Part shown: positions 10,225 to 21,700 of the stretch, one piece after another
How positions within the stretch are numbered: position 1 is the first letter of the stretch
Layout: every line of letters begins with the position of its first letter
Source of the DNA: Haliotis asinina
Taxonomy: Eukaryota > Mollusca > Gastropoda > Lepetellida > Haliotidae
Reading direction: 5' to 3'
NCBI RefSeq assembly: GCF_037392515.1
Contig: NC_090283.1
Location: 37,774,249 to 37,838,248, forward strand
DNA length: 64,000 nt
Notes under the pieces: model-generated
What the model was told of the DNA's origin: nothing
Database searches by the model: none
What the model saw: only the letters and a program-made list of their open reading frames with translations
Made by a program: the position numbers and the translations under genes

Positions 10225-12065
10225 TAGAGTTCTTTGTACAATATATGGGCTCTGCCTTCATTAACCCAATTGTACAATATACGGGCTCTGCCTACATAAA
10301 CCCAAGGGTACAATATATGGGCTCTGTCTGCATAAACACAACTGTACGATGTATGGGCATTGTCAACATAGAACCCATCGTACAATTTTTGGGCCCTGCC
10401 TACATAAACCCAAGGGTACAATATAAGATCATTTTCCACACAGATCCTACTGTACAAAATGTGGGCTCTGCCTTTATAAACCCAATTGTACAATATAAGG
10501 GCTTTGCCTACATAAATCCCACTGTGCAATATAGACGTTCTACCAAGATAGTGTTCTTTGTACAATGTATGGTCCTTGTCTCCCTAGATCGAATTGTGCA
10601 AAATACCAGCTCCACCTACATACACCCCTTTGTACAACATAGGCGCCCTACATAAATAGACCCCTTTGTACAACATAGGCGGTCTACCTACATAGACCCC
10701 TTTGTACAACATAGGTGGTCTACCTACATAGACCCCTTTGTACAACATAGGTGGTCTACCTGCATAAACCCTTTTGTAGGACATTGGCGCTCTGCCTACA
10801 TAGACCCCTTTGTACAACATAGGCGGTCTACCTGCATAAACCCTTTTGTACAACATAGCCGTTCTACCTACATAGACCCCTTTGTACAACATAGGCGCTC
10901 TGCCTACATAGACCCCTTTGTACAACGTAGGCGGTCTACCTACATAGATCCCTTTGTACAACGTAGGCGGTCTACCTACATAGACTCCTTTGTACAATGT
11001 AGGCGCTCTGCCTACATAGACCCCTTTGTACAACATAGCCGCCCTACTTACATAGACACCTTTGTACAACATAGGTGCCCTACTTACATAGACACCTTTG
11101 TACAACATAGGCGCCCTACTTAAATAGACCCCTTTGTACAACATAGGCGCCCTACTTAAATAGACCCCTTTGTACAACATAGGCGCCCTACTTAAATAGA
11201 CCCCTTTGTACAACGTAGGCGGTCAACCTACATAGACCCCTTTGTACAACGTAGGCGGTCTACTTACATAGACCGCTTTGCACAATATAGCCGTTCTACC
11301 TACATAGACCACTTTGTACAGCATAGGCGGTCTACCTACATAGACCCCTTTGTACAACATAGGTGGTCTACCTACATAGACCCCTTTGTACAACATAGGT
11401 GGTCTACCTGCATAAACCCTTTTGTAGGACATTGGCGCTCTGCCTACATAGACCCCTTTGTACAACATAGGCGGTCTACCTGCATAAACCCTTTTGTACA
11501 ACATAGCCGTTCTACCTACATAGACCCCTTTGTACAACATAGGCGCTCTGCCTACATAGACCCCTTTGTACAACGTAGGCGGTCTACCTACATAGATCCC
11601 TTTGTACAACGTAGGCGGTCTACCTACATAGACCCCTTTGTACAATATAGGCGCTCTGCCTACATAGACCCCTTTGTACAACATAGCCGCCCTACTTACA
11701 TAGACACCTTTGTACAACATAGGTGCCCTACTTACATAGACACCTTTGTACAACATAGGCGCCCTACTTCAATAGACCCCTTTGTACAACATAGGCGCCC
11801 TACTTAAATAGACCCCTTTGTACAACATAGGCGCCCTACTTAAATAGACCCCTTTGTACAACGTAGGCGGTCAACCTACATAGACCCCTTTGTACAACGT
11901 AGGCGGTCTACTTACATAGACCGCTTTGTACAATATAGCCGTTCTACCTACATAGACCACTTTGTACAGCATAGGCGCCCTACTTAAATAGACCCCTTTG
12001 TACAACATATGGACTCTGTCTACAAAGACCTGTTTTGTACGATACAGGATATCTGCCTTCATAGA
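10225..12065 (-). repeat. Minisatellite, 36-bp unit with a 648-bp higher-order period, open on the minus strand
   Basis: About 50 units of CTACATAGACCCCTTTGT plus ACAACATAGGCGGT. A rare variant (CTTTTGTAGGACATTGG) at 10771 and 11419 shows an 18-unit, 648-bp block duplication. Because 36 is divisible by three, the minus strand keeps frames of 115, 209 and 177 codons (10218-10565, 10584-11213, 11223-11756) with repeats like LYKGVYVGRAPM. There is no signal peptide, flanking exon or codon pattern that would show translation, so I treat it as noncoding. Diverged units continue to about 12365, around the SINE at 12120. Confidence 0.9.
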
Positions 12066-12119
12066 GCTCTTTGTATAATATACGACCTCTGTCTATATAG
12101 AGCTCTGTGTACAATATAG

Positions 12120-12289
12120 CGAGGTGGGGTAGCCTAGTGGTTAAAGGTTCGCTCGTAACGTCGAAGACCCGGGTTCGATTCCCCACATGGGTACAATGTG
12201 TGAGGCCCATTTTCTGGTGTCCCCCGCCGTGATATCTCTGGAATATTGCTAAAAGCAGCGTAAAACCAAAGTCACTCACTCACTCACTT
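12120..12289 (+). mobile_element. tRNA-derived SINE, intact, with target-site duplication
   Basis: The head has an A box (TAGCCTAGTGG) and a B box (GGTTCGATTCC). It is followed by a body with TGGAATATTGCTAAAAGC and a (CACT)n tail. The 12-bp TGTACAATATAG stands at 12108-12119 and again at 12290-12301, a clean target-site duplication inside the 36-bp minisatellite. Internal promoter boxes imply RNA polymerase III transcription. Confidence 0.92.
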
Positions 12290-12365
12290 TGTACAATATA
12301 GAAAATCTGCCTAGATCGACTACTTTGGACAAAACAGGATATCTGCCTACATAGAGCTTTTTGTG

Positions 12366-13185
12366 CTATGTGTCAAGTGCATATCCTTTGGTGTGCTCTT
12401 CCCTCATCCGAGCGATTGAATAAGAACTTTAATACGTTATTCCAATCGTTTACTGGAGAATGGAACTAAAGCCTTGACTCCTTCATTAAACCAAAACTAA
12501 TTACATGTACTTAAAGATGACCAAGTCTGTTGACTGCGTTCACAGTGCGGATATAGAACAGTCCTAGCTCGGAGTGTTGTATCTCACAACGTTGTACCGA
12601 GACTGCTGTGTGAGAGGTTGACACCGATACCCATGTTTGTCACAGCCCTGACATTTACCAGAACCAGTTGATGTACATCTCCACTGAAATCAATGACAAG
12701 AACATCACGGTCACTGAACGCCTGTCTATACAATATGTTGACCGACACACAGCTGATGGACGTACTGACCGCTTGCGGAGGCCACGTAGAGCCGCGCGAC
12801 AGTCATGTTCATACCACTGTCTCACTGCCCTGGTTCTTGCAGAGATATTCATTTTCCTAGTTTACACGTTTGTTACCTTTTCTTTCTTCGAGTAATTAGG
12901 ATTTGATACAGAAAGCTGTATTGTACAAACTGTCAGGTGATCAGAGCACGATGTGCAGATGTTGATATTTGCGCTGGTGTCTTTATTCCAGTGTTTATAG
13001 AAACCACTTGAGAGATTTACTGGCGTAAAGGTTGGGAACACATTAAGCACAGGCCAGTAACTATTTGTTTTGCCGGTAAATTTAAAGTAGCAAGTTTCTT
13101 AACATGCCCAATAAACATGTACAAAAGCTACTTGGAAGAGTCGCTTTTCCCACCTTGCAGTAGACACAGGGCACCCTGAAGTCAC
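12366..13185. other. Intergenic, nothing recognised
   Basis: No supported gene or element. Short overlapping frames at 12655-12895 show no family motif. Confidence 0.5.
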
Positions 13186-13610
13186 GCACAACCAGGTGCT
13201 CACCAGGTGGCGTCATGTGGTAGTTCCACCCCACCAGGTGGCGCATTGTGGTACTGTCACACGACCAGGTGGCGACATGTGGTACTTCCTCACCACCAGG
13301 TGGCGACACGTGGTACTTCCTTACCACCAGGTGGTCACATGTGGTACTTCCTCACCACCAGGTGGCGACATGTGGTACTTCCTCACCACCAGGTGGCGAC
13401 ATGTGGTACTTCCTCACCACCAGGTGGCGACATGTAGCAGTGCCACACCACCAGGTGGCGACATGTGGTACTTCCTCACCACTAGGTTACGATATGTGGT
13501 AGTGCCACGCCATCACTGGGCGAGACGTGGTACTTCCTCACCACCAGGTGGCGACATGTAGTAGTGACACACCACTAGGTGGCTCCATGGGGTAGTGCCA
13601 CACAACCTGG
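13186..13610 (+). repeat. Minisatellite, 31-bp unit, about 13 copies, each with a CTCF-like core
   Basis: The unit is ACCAGGTGGCGACATGTGGT plus ACTTCCTCACC. Copies of CCAGGTGGC start at 13203, 13234, 13265, 13296, 13358, 13389, 13420, 13451 and 13544, in register at 31 bp. Four units (near 13327, 13482, 13513, 13575) are altered in the core. All three plus-strand frames are open through much of it simply because of composition. Confidence 0.9.
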
Positions 13611-14270
13611 TATTTTCACATCCGCATATTGGTGTTGTGACCCACCATATAACCGTATCCACCGACTGGCTTTGTCATCCTCTTCAAGTCACTGGGTCCG
13701 TGCTGCCTCATGGTCTGCCAATAAATAACAACAGTGTCAGCTCCGGGGTGGGGTTCTTCCCATCGTCGTGACGTCCCCCGGCGCTCTTCTCAACATGATC
13801 TCCATGTCATGTCATCTACTCAGCGTGTCATTTTCATGTCATGCTCTCATTGCTTAGTCGTGATATCATGACATGTCTGACTGACTGACTGAAGTCACCA
13901 CAGATACCAGCAATGTCTATAGGCAGCACCGAACAGCCGTATGAGGGCATGCGAGGACCTGGAGCAGTTTACATTGTTGTCGACAACCGTGCATGGTGAC
14001 AGAGACGGAAAACACGAGGTCCTAGACATTCAGTTTGTGGTTAGGGTATTAGGGCAATTTTGGTCACATGTTTATTCATTTCGGATGTTGAGCGCTTGTA
14101 TTACCTCAGTGTGCCTAAGTGTTGTTGTCATGATGTTGGTCTCTCAGATGATGGTGTTAATGTGACCGATGATGGTGTTATCAGGATGTTGTTGTGCCTG
14201 ATCATTGTTTGTATCAAGATATGTGTTGTTATCACTCGGACAATGTTCTTTTACTTATATATTCAATAAT
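13611..14270. other. Intergenic, nothing recognised
   Basis: Short open frames at 13941-14269 lack any family signature. No repeat is evident. Confidence 0.45.
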
Positions 14271-14272
14271 AC

Positions 14273-14278
14273 TTTATT
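14273..14278 (-). promoter_or_regulatory. Candidate polyadenylation signal for the WxxW/PPxY gene
   Basis: AATAAA on the minus strand about 870 bp beyond the stop at 15150. It is the first such hexamer that I see downstream of the gene. Confidence 0.3.
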
Positions 14279-15149
14279 CATGACAGTAAATAAATAAATT
14301 AGGATTTACCCAGCCGGAAACACTGGAGACATTCATTGTATACCGCATAAACAACGGTATAGAATAACGTGACCTCGCGGCCAGGCAGTCGAGCTTTGAA
14401 ACAATTACCAATAACGCAGATGAGCTTGTGGTGAATAACGCGCAAGTGGAAGACAAGTGTGATAACTGTACACAATATGGCCATGCACATATCTAACAAT
14501 GTGCCTAATTACGTCAATACCTAGGATTTGGTACAAACAATCATAGTTTCATATAAATCGATAAGATGTACCGTTTGATGTCCACCCTGTGCAACCCTCT
14601 GTTTGCGCCATTAGTGATGGCTTGCCAACCCGCGAGCTGCGGCCCCCATCACTGCCCTGCTGTACTGCCAGACAGGGGTTGACAGGGAATTGTGTCTGGT
14701 GCACTCGCTGATGACGCATATGTACTTGGAAACAATGTCACATATAACAGGTCACACATGAATCACACATCCAGTCGTAACACACGTCTTTGGTTTGGTA
14801 ACTAAATTGTTCATTTTCACTCACATTCACATGCAAAACTTCCATTTGTTCAGTTCCCAACTGGAAGTGTTTTGATTTCACAGTTGACCAGGCACCTTAT
14901 GTGTCCCTTTTTCAGGGGTGACACACGGTAGGGGGAGATGTCCAAGGGTTAAGCGGTTCCTGTGACTTATGGATATCACTCCCGCCGTACCCGTCCAACA
15001 TGGCAAAAACAAGCGTCTGTGGCTATTACAAGAACACAACCCTGAGAGATGAACCTACACCTTTAAACCTGGCATGTTTGACAAGAAGGCAGTTGGTCAC
15101 CAGAAACATGCGAAGCACCGGGATTTATGCATTGAGCTGACTGGAATCT

Positions 15150-15742
15150 TCACGTTTGAACTGATGATATTTTTCCGCTGGAGGACGGTATCATCTTTAA
15201 TATTTCAAGAGCTTCGTTGTATGTCGGGGGCGGGGTTGTGACATTCGGATCATAGTAACTGAATAAATCGTGCGGTGAAATATGCATTCCTCGGAATCGT
15301 CTGGGCTGAGGCGATGTCTCAGCCTCGATGTCTACCCTGTCCATTGCTGGGTTATGCACACCCGATGACATGATTGGACGGTCTTCTATGATCTCACCGG
15401 AGATGGTTGAAATAGACAAATCTGATTGGCTTTCCACACTAGAAATAGACACACGGCTGTGAGGGTTCCTGCTGTCATCCAGGAGGCCCGTAGTACTGTC
15501 GTATCTCTCTAACATTCCAGCTTCTCCGAACAGTTGCTCGTACGTGGGTGGTGGCTCCAGGTAACGTGAGGGGGTCGTGCTGTCTGCATTGGTCGTACCC
15601 GACGACGCGTTTTCCTGTCTGAGACGCTCTGCCTTTGCCCTCTTCAACTGGACAATCAGCACACAGATGAGCGGCACGATGACAGAGAGACCGGCAGCCA
15701 TTGCGATGAACCCTCCATCGTACACTGGGACGTCATTGTCAT
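15150..15742 (-). CDS. WxxW/PPxY gene exon 4: juxtamembrane, TM helix, cytoplasmic tail
   Basis: Acceptor TTCCAG is followed by AT, which completes an Asp codon left open by exon 3. The exon encodes DDNDVPVYDGGF, the membrane helix, a Ser-rich tail and both PPPTY motifs. It ends at the stop in 15152-15150. The frame is open for 197 codons and is the best coding signal in the region. Confidence 0.88.
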
Positions 15743-18700
15743 CTGGAACACACGTTTAGGATCGCCCGATTACATATGTGCATCTTGAGTCAACACTTCC
15801 GTAGGAATTTTCCTTATATTTTTCAGTATTTTCAAAATATGATTGCCTTTGTATTTCAAATATCTTTGTCAGTATGGATGAAAATAAACACCTACATTAC
15901 CTAATAGCATGTAAATTTCTGTAGAACACATATGACACACTAAATTTGTAACACGTAAACGTGCAGATTCATGTAAATGCTAGATGGCGTTACTGACAAC
16001 AGGTCGGACATAAACCAGGATCACTCTGTGAATGCCTTCAGAACTAATTCCGCTCACACGAACGACAAAGCGGCCTACAGACTCCGGCACAGGATGAGTA
16101 GCTGCTGCATCTTCTAACTTAACACTAGTAACAAGGCCGTAAGGCACGCGACTGAGTTGAGGTGAGCTCTCGGTTTGACGTGATCACAAAGACATATATT
16201 AAGGTGACCTCGGAACCAGTAATGTAGCATGATGTATAGCCTAAATGGTTGCGTGGAACATTGGTAAAACATGAACATCTACTTCTCAGATGCGTGACCC
16301 CCAAAGTCTGACAATCTCACTAGCTGTGTGTGATCACGTCTGTCCTGCACTGTCAACATCTTCCGTGTAGTCACGCTGCTCAACGTGTAATATACATGGT
16401 TGATGTGTAACGTGATTGTTGTGCAGGTTTCCATGTCGGACACATCCGTACACTGAGGGAGGGTGCATGTATCTACTTCATCAAAACGCGCCGGGCGCCC
16501 ACGCATCTCTTTCACCAACCTCTCAGTAATTGGAGTGACACTCTGGTTTTATCATGACCAGGAATACTTTCTGTGACCCAGTAATTATATCAACATGCGC
16601 AATCCATATTCATATTCAAAGACTGATTTTCATGTAATTATGGTCTGAGTATTTAGCTCTTTCCACCATATACTTTACATCAGCTTTCCACTTGAGACAG
16701 ATTACTTTTTACTTTCCGTGTTTTCAAGTTTTTGTACCCTGTGACACCTCCCCAGGACCTAGATTTTCGAAGCTCACTTAGCGCTAAGATAGTCGTAAGT
16801 GCCATACATTAACATCAACTTACGACTATCTTAACGCTAACTGAGCTTGGAAAATCTAGGCCCTGCACATACCCCTACTAAGTCAGGATGGATCATTGGA
16901 ACAGACTCATTGGTGAGACATACTCCAGCGTCAATCAGCCCACAGAAAACACATTCTAATCTACTATTATGCATCACGCAAACACGCACCTGCCGTTATC
17001 TATGTCCGTCTCTGCACACAGTACTTGAACTTGTACAAATGTCTTGATCGAGGATCTAATTTACTCGTTACAATTCTCGTTTTCTATCTAACATTTTATA
17101 GCAACTATTCAGCGCCATTAGTATACTGTACATCTCACACTAAAGTCGGCCACGTGTAAGTATACGAATTGTGACTATAAAACCCACTTTTCCTGGTCCT
17201 AAAAGAACAATAAATCGTATATTCCGCATTATTGATCGTAGTTGCCATGACAACAGTTGCCACAGATGTTCGACATTGTAATAAAATTCTCAATGCCGAC
17301 AGTCTGTGCTTGTTCCTGGTGATATTTTTGCTGTGGTTGATTGCAGTCGTATCGTTACATTTTGCATGCATGTCGATAAGGCGTAGGCTCCGGTTACAGA
17401 CAGCCCTGGCATGTGCAGCCAAAGTCCATCAGTTATTTACCCTATTCACATCGGGAAATGTTTCAGTGAAACAAAACGGAATGCAGGAAATGGTTAGATG
17501 AACTTGAGTTCTCTCTTATAGGCAATGTTGTAATCCCAATACCACCGTGGGTGCTTTCTGCTGACATGCCTCACCTTGACATAAGTAGCGGATCTCATAG
17601 TCACTACAGAAGACTGTCCCCGGCTGGTCCCGGTCTCGACACACCAGGCCAGTGGCGTTACAGGGAACGTGAAGGATGTTGCCGGAGAACGTCCATCTGT
17701 TCTTGAAGGTGAAGGCCGTCCCCACCGCTCGACATTCTGCCTCTGCTACTGATCCGCTCGGACACAGGGTCCCGTATGTCTATGGAGAAATACACTCATT
17801 ATAGATAATCATATAGTTTTGCACCTTACAATGTAAAGGTGCCAGGTAACACACATATGAACAATAAATTTAAATCATCTCGGGCAGCTGTCGGGACAGG
17901 ACGAGGTACGTACTGCCTAAGATGGAGTTTAGCAGTTTTATACAGTGTATACATAGTAGACCTGGGCCCTTATTCTTGAAACGTTCTTAGCCCTAAGAAT
18001 TCTCACCTTTGGTCGTAGCCAGTGTGTTAAGAATAGGTTTAAGAGGTCAGTAAGGCTACGAACGTTTCGAGATTAGCTACCCTGATTCTCGCATCTGCAT
18101 ATTATCACGACGTCAACACCATTAAAGCATACAATTTATTTATCTTATTTATCTTGCAAGTAAATGTCGCCTTCTGATTGGCTGAGCGATCTTCTGTTGT
18201 TTTCAGTGTACCCTGTTTACATGGGGTACATTGCCAACGCAACTTTTTTTTTCTATCTCGAATAACACTAAATGATGCATGGAAATTACCGATGCTTAGA
18301 GAATGGAAACTATGCAAGGGAGATAACTCTATATATGTTTTTTTTTCTTGTGTCCGCAAAATCTAGTGATGGCTACGAAAACATTTGACTCTCTTCAAAA
18401 TATATTTTGACAAAACGTTCAAATGTAGTCCCTGTGAATATTAAGAAGGGGAAATTACATCGCATCGACTTTACTAAGAGAATACTTGCGGGAAACAACA
18501 AGATGCAAGATTCGAATCGTTTGATTCACATAGGTTGGCTGACGTGTACGATCCGACACCAATGCTTCAAACAGTTCAAAATTAACTTTGAGGTGTTCGT
18601 TAAGATCTGTAGCCTTCGGGCTGAGGGAACATAAACAAACATCGAGGGTACCTCAACCCCTGGTCCTCAAGGGACCAGTTAAGAACTTGTAGTGTCCAGC

Positions 18701-21700
18701 GTCATGAAGGCACGGTAAAGCATCGTCAATAGTGGCGTGGTGTAAGCCTTATTCCGGACTGTGCATCGTCATGTGTATTACCAAGATAAATATAGGTGAA
18801 TACAAATACTGGTTCGTATTTAAAACACAATCAGTGTGGAATTGCATCTGAGCGCAGACAGTTAAGCAGGCTGGTCAGAACATGTCACATGTACACGTCA
18901 CAATTGCACAAACTACACGCCACTATCGATGTGTTCGTCATGATAGACAGCTAAATGACTTGACGTCTTGATTGATAAAGTGGGGTGCTCATAATATTAA
19001 CTTCTTGCTAAACCAGCGATTATATGCCGCCTTGAGTGCGTTGAAAACATTCAAATAATGCACACCAGACAAAACAGAGAAGATTCGTAGTGAAATATTT
19101 GACAAAATGTGAGGAGCATGAGCTGGCTGCCGCGAAGAGGTTGTTCTGTGTATCTATATGAAGTTACCGTCTTGAAGTCAATGTCACATAAGTAAACCAG
19201 CATTTACAACGTGGCCGACATCCCAGTGACACGCGTCCACGCTGATGTGTACAACACGTTGTCAGGTTCATTGTACCAGCTGAAGGTGTCAAAGAGCTGT
19301 CGTGACATTATTACTGCATTTTCGAAAGTTTATACGTGTTTCGGTCATGTCGCTTACAAGTAAACGATGTGAAAGACGTAGTCAACAATACGGGCTACCG
19401 CCTGTCATGGGAAACATGCCGGTCACGATGTCCGTCTGACACCCAAACAATATGTGTGCATCTCGACACGTGACACATGGGGAAACATCAACTTAATATT
19501 GCTTTTAACTAAGTAATGTCCCAAGAATAGCAACATGCCACGTCTGGCAGGACTTGTACCGAGGTGTTACAGGATGGAATTCCATCTTACAGAATAATTT
19601 GACACTCAAATTTAAAATAGTTCGGTAAACCAACAACAACGAAATCCGCCCACCAGGAAATATCGGGCCCGATAAGCATGCACTCCACAGCTGCACCTCC
19701 AGGGGTGGCATGTGATTGCACAATCCCACGTCATGTACATGCAACGACACTCGTATATAACAGCACACCAACAAGTCGCCGGGAGTCCGACTGTTAGTCC
19801 TAATTGTCTTCATAACAAGCATATTAATCACACAAAGACTCGCGACATTTAGCATGAAACCATGATGTAAAATACTATTTGAATTCATGCGTATCTCAAT
19901 GTTAGCGTCATGTCTACATCTCTCTGTGTGGCCGAGTACAACCCACACACGACGACACACCACGATATGAGTATGCCGCATTCAGTGACACGCCACCGCA
20001 CATGGTATACACAATAACTGAACACGTAATGACACACCACCGTACATGGTATACACAATAACTGAACACGTAATGACACACCACCGTACATGGTATACAC
20101 AATAACTGAACACGTAATAACACACCACCGTACATGGTATACACAATAACTGAACACGTAAGGACACACCCCGACACACACAATGACACACCATGTTACA
20201 CGTTACACACAATGAGTATGGTACACAGAATCGCACACCACTGTGCTCACCTGTTTCACTTTGCTGATTGTCTCCTCCTCGGTGCCGTCGTAGGGCGTGT
20301 CTGTGTTGAACCATTCCGTCCATGTAGACTGGCCTGCAACATACAAAAGGAACCATGGTTAGGTGAAATATTTGCCTTAATTTTAGTCACTGCTAAGCCA
20401 AGCTACGTGCAGCCACACACCAAGAACTCCTTTGAGAGGCATTTGAAAGTTGGAGTAGTAACGACGGATGACAATATATGGATGAACAACTTCTATATTG
20501 CTATGAGAGCAATACGTCGCTCTCATATCAATAAAGGCGATGTTCATCCATAGACATTGTATTGTCATCCTTCCTCACATACCAGGAAGATGTTGCGGGG
20601 TTCCTTGTTACGAATTCAGAGTCATGTGCACCGCACAAATTGTAGCTGTGTAGTTATCACAGGACGTGACAGGACCAGTCACTAACACTCGTAATAACAG
20701 CGTAGTTCCTCTTTGACGACCAAGCCATCTCACTAGAGGTACGGCCGTCATAACACACGCAATTCTGGGTCTTTCATAATAAACATACGTAATAACAATA
20801 GTGTAAGAAAAACAAATACGTTATCACACAGGTTATGACGTTTATACAACACCATCAATCATCATACCTCTATCGGTTTTAAGATATACTCAGTCTAATC
20901 AGTGTTAACGTATACCCAGCCTAATCTGTGTTAACGTATACCTAGCCTAATAAGTGTTAACATATACCCAGTCTAATCACTGTTAACCTATACCTCGCCT
21001 AATCAGAGCTAACATATACCCAGCCTAATCAGAGCTAACATATACCCAGTCTAATCACTGTTAACGTATACCCAGCCTTATCAGCGCTAACGTATATCTA
21101 GCCTAATCAGTGTTAACGTGTACCCGGCCCACTCAGTGCTAACATACATCCCGCCTAATCAGTGTTAAAGTACGCCGAGCCAAATCGATGTTATACTATA
21201 CTAATCTCAGTGACGGTGTTATTTTGGGTCATTCACATTATAGTCCTATTCTAAGCTTAGTGACATTGTTATCTGGGGTTGTTCGCGTTGTTATCCTACT
21301 CTAAGCGCAGTAACACTGTTATCCAGGGTCGTTCACATTGTCACTGCACACGAAGCTCAGTAACACTGTTATCTAGGGTCGTTCACATTGCCACTGCACA
21401 CGAAGCTCAGTAAGACTGTTATCCAGGGTCGTTCACATTGCCACTGCACACGAAGCTCAGTAACACTGTTATCCAGGGTCGTTCACATTGTCACTGCACA
21501 CGAAGCTCAGTAAGACTGTTATCTAGGGTTGTTCACATTGTCACTGCACACGAAGCTCAGTAAGACTGTTATCTAGGGTTGTTCACATTGATATTCTACA
21601 CTAAGCTCAGTAACGCGGTTATCTGAGGTCGTTCACATCGCTATGCCCTACTATTAGTACTAAACTAACATTGTTATCCTACTCAAAGCTCCATTACAAT

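Noticed and set aside
10584..11213. 209-codon minus-strand frame as a real gene
   Set aside because: It is fully explained by a 36-bp satellite whose unit is a multiple of three and lacks stops on that strand; no signal peptide, exon signal or flanking coding sequence.
12120..12200. A true tRNA gene
   Set aside because: A and B boxes are good, but the sequence continues into a SINE body and CACT tail with target-site duplication.
13196..13561. Proline/histidine-rich plus-strand frames of 76-121 codons
   Set aside because: Three overlapping frames are open at once through a 31-bp array, which indicates composition, not coding.
19505..19981. 158-codon minus-strand frame as an exon of the WxxW gene
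   Set aside because: No motif, wrong phase for the flanking exons, and the spliced product is complete without it.
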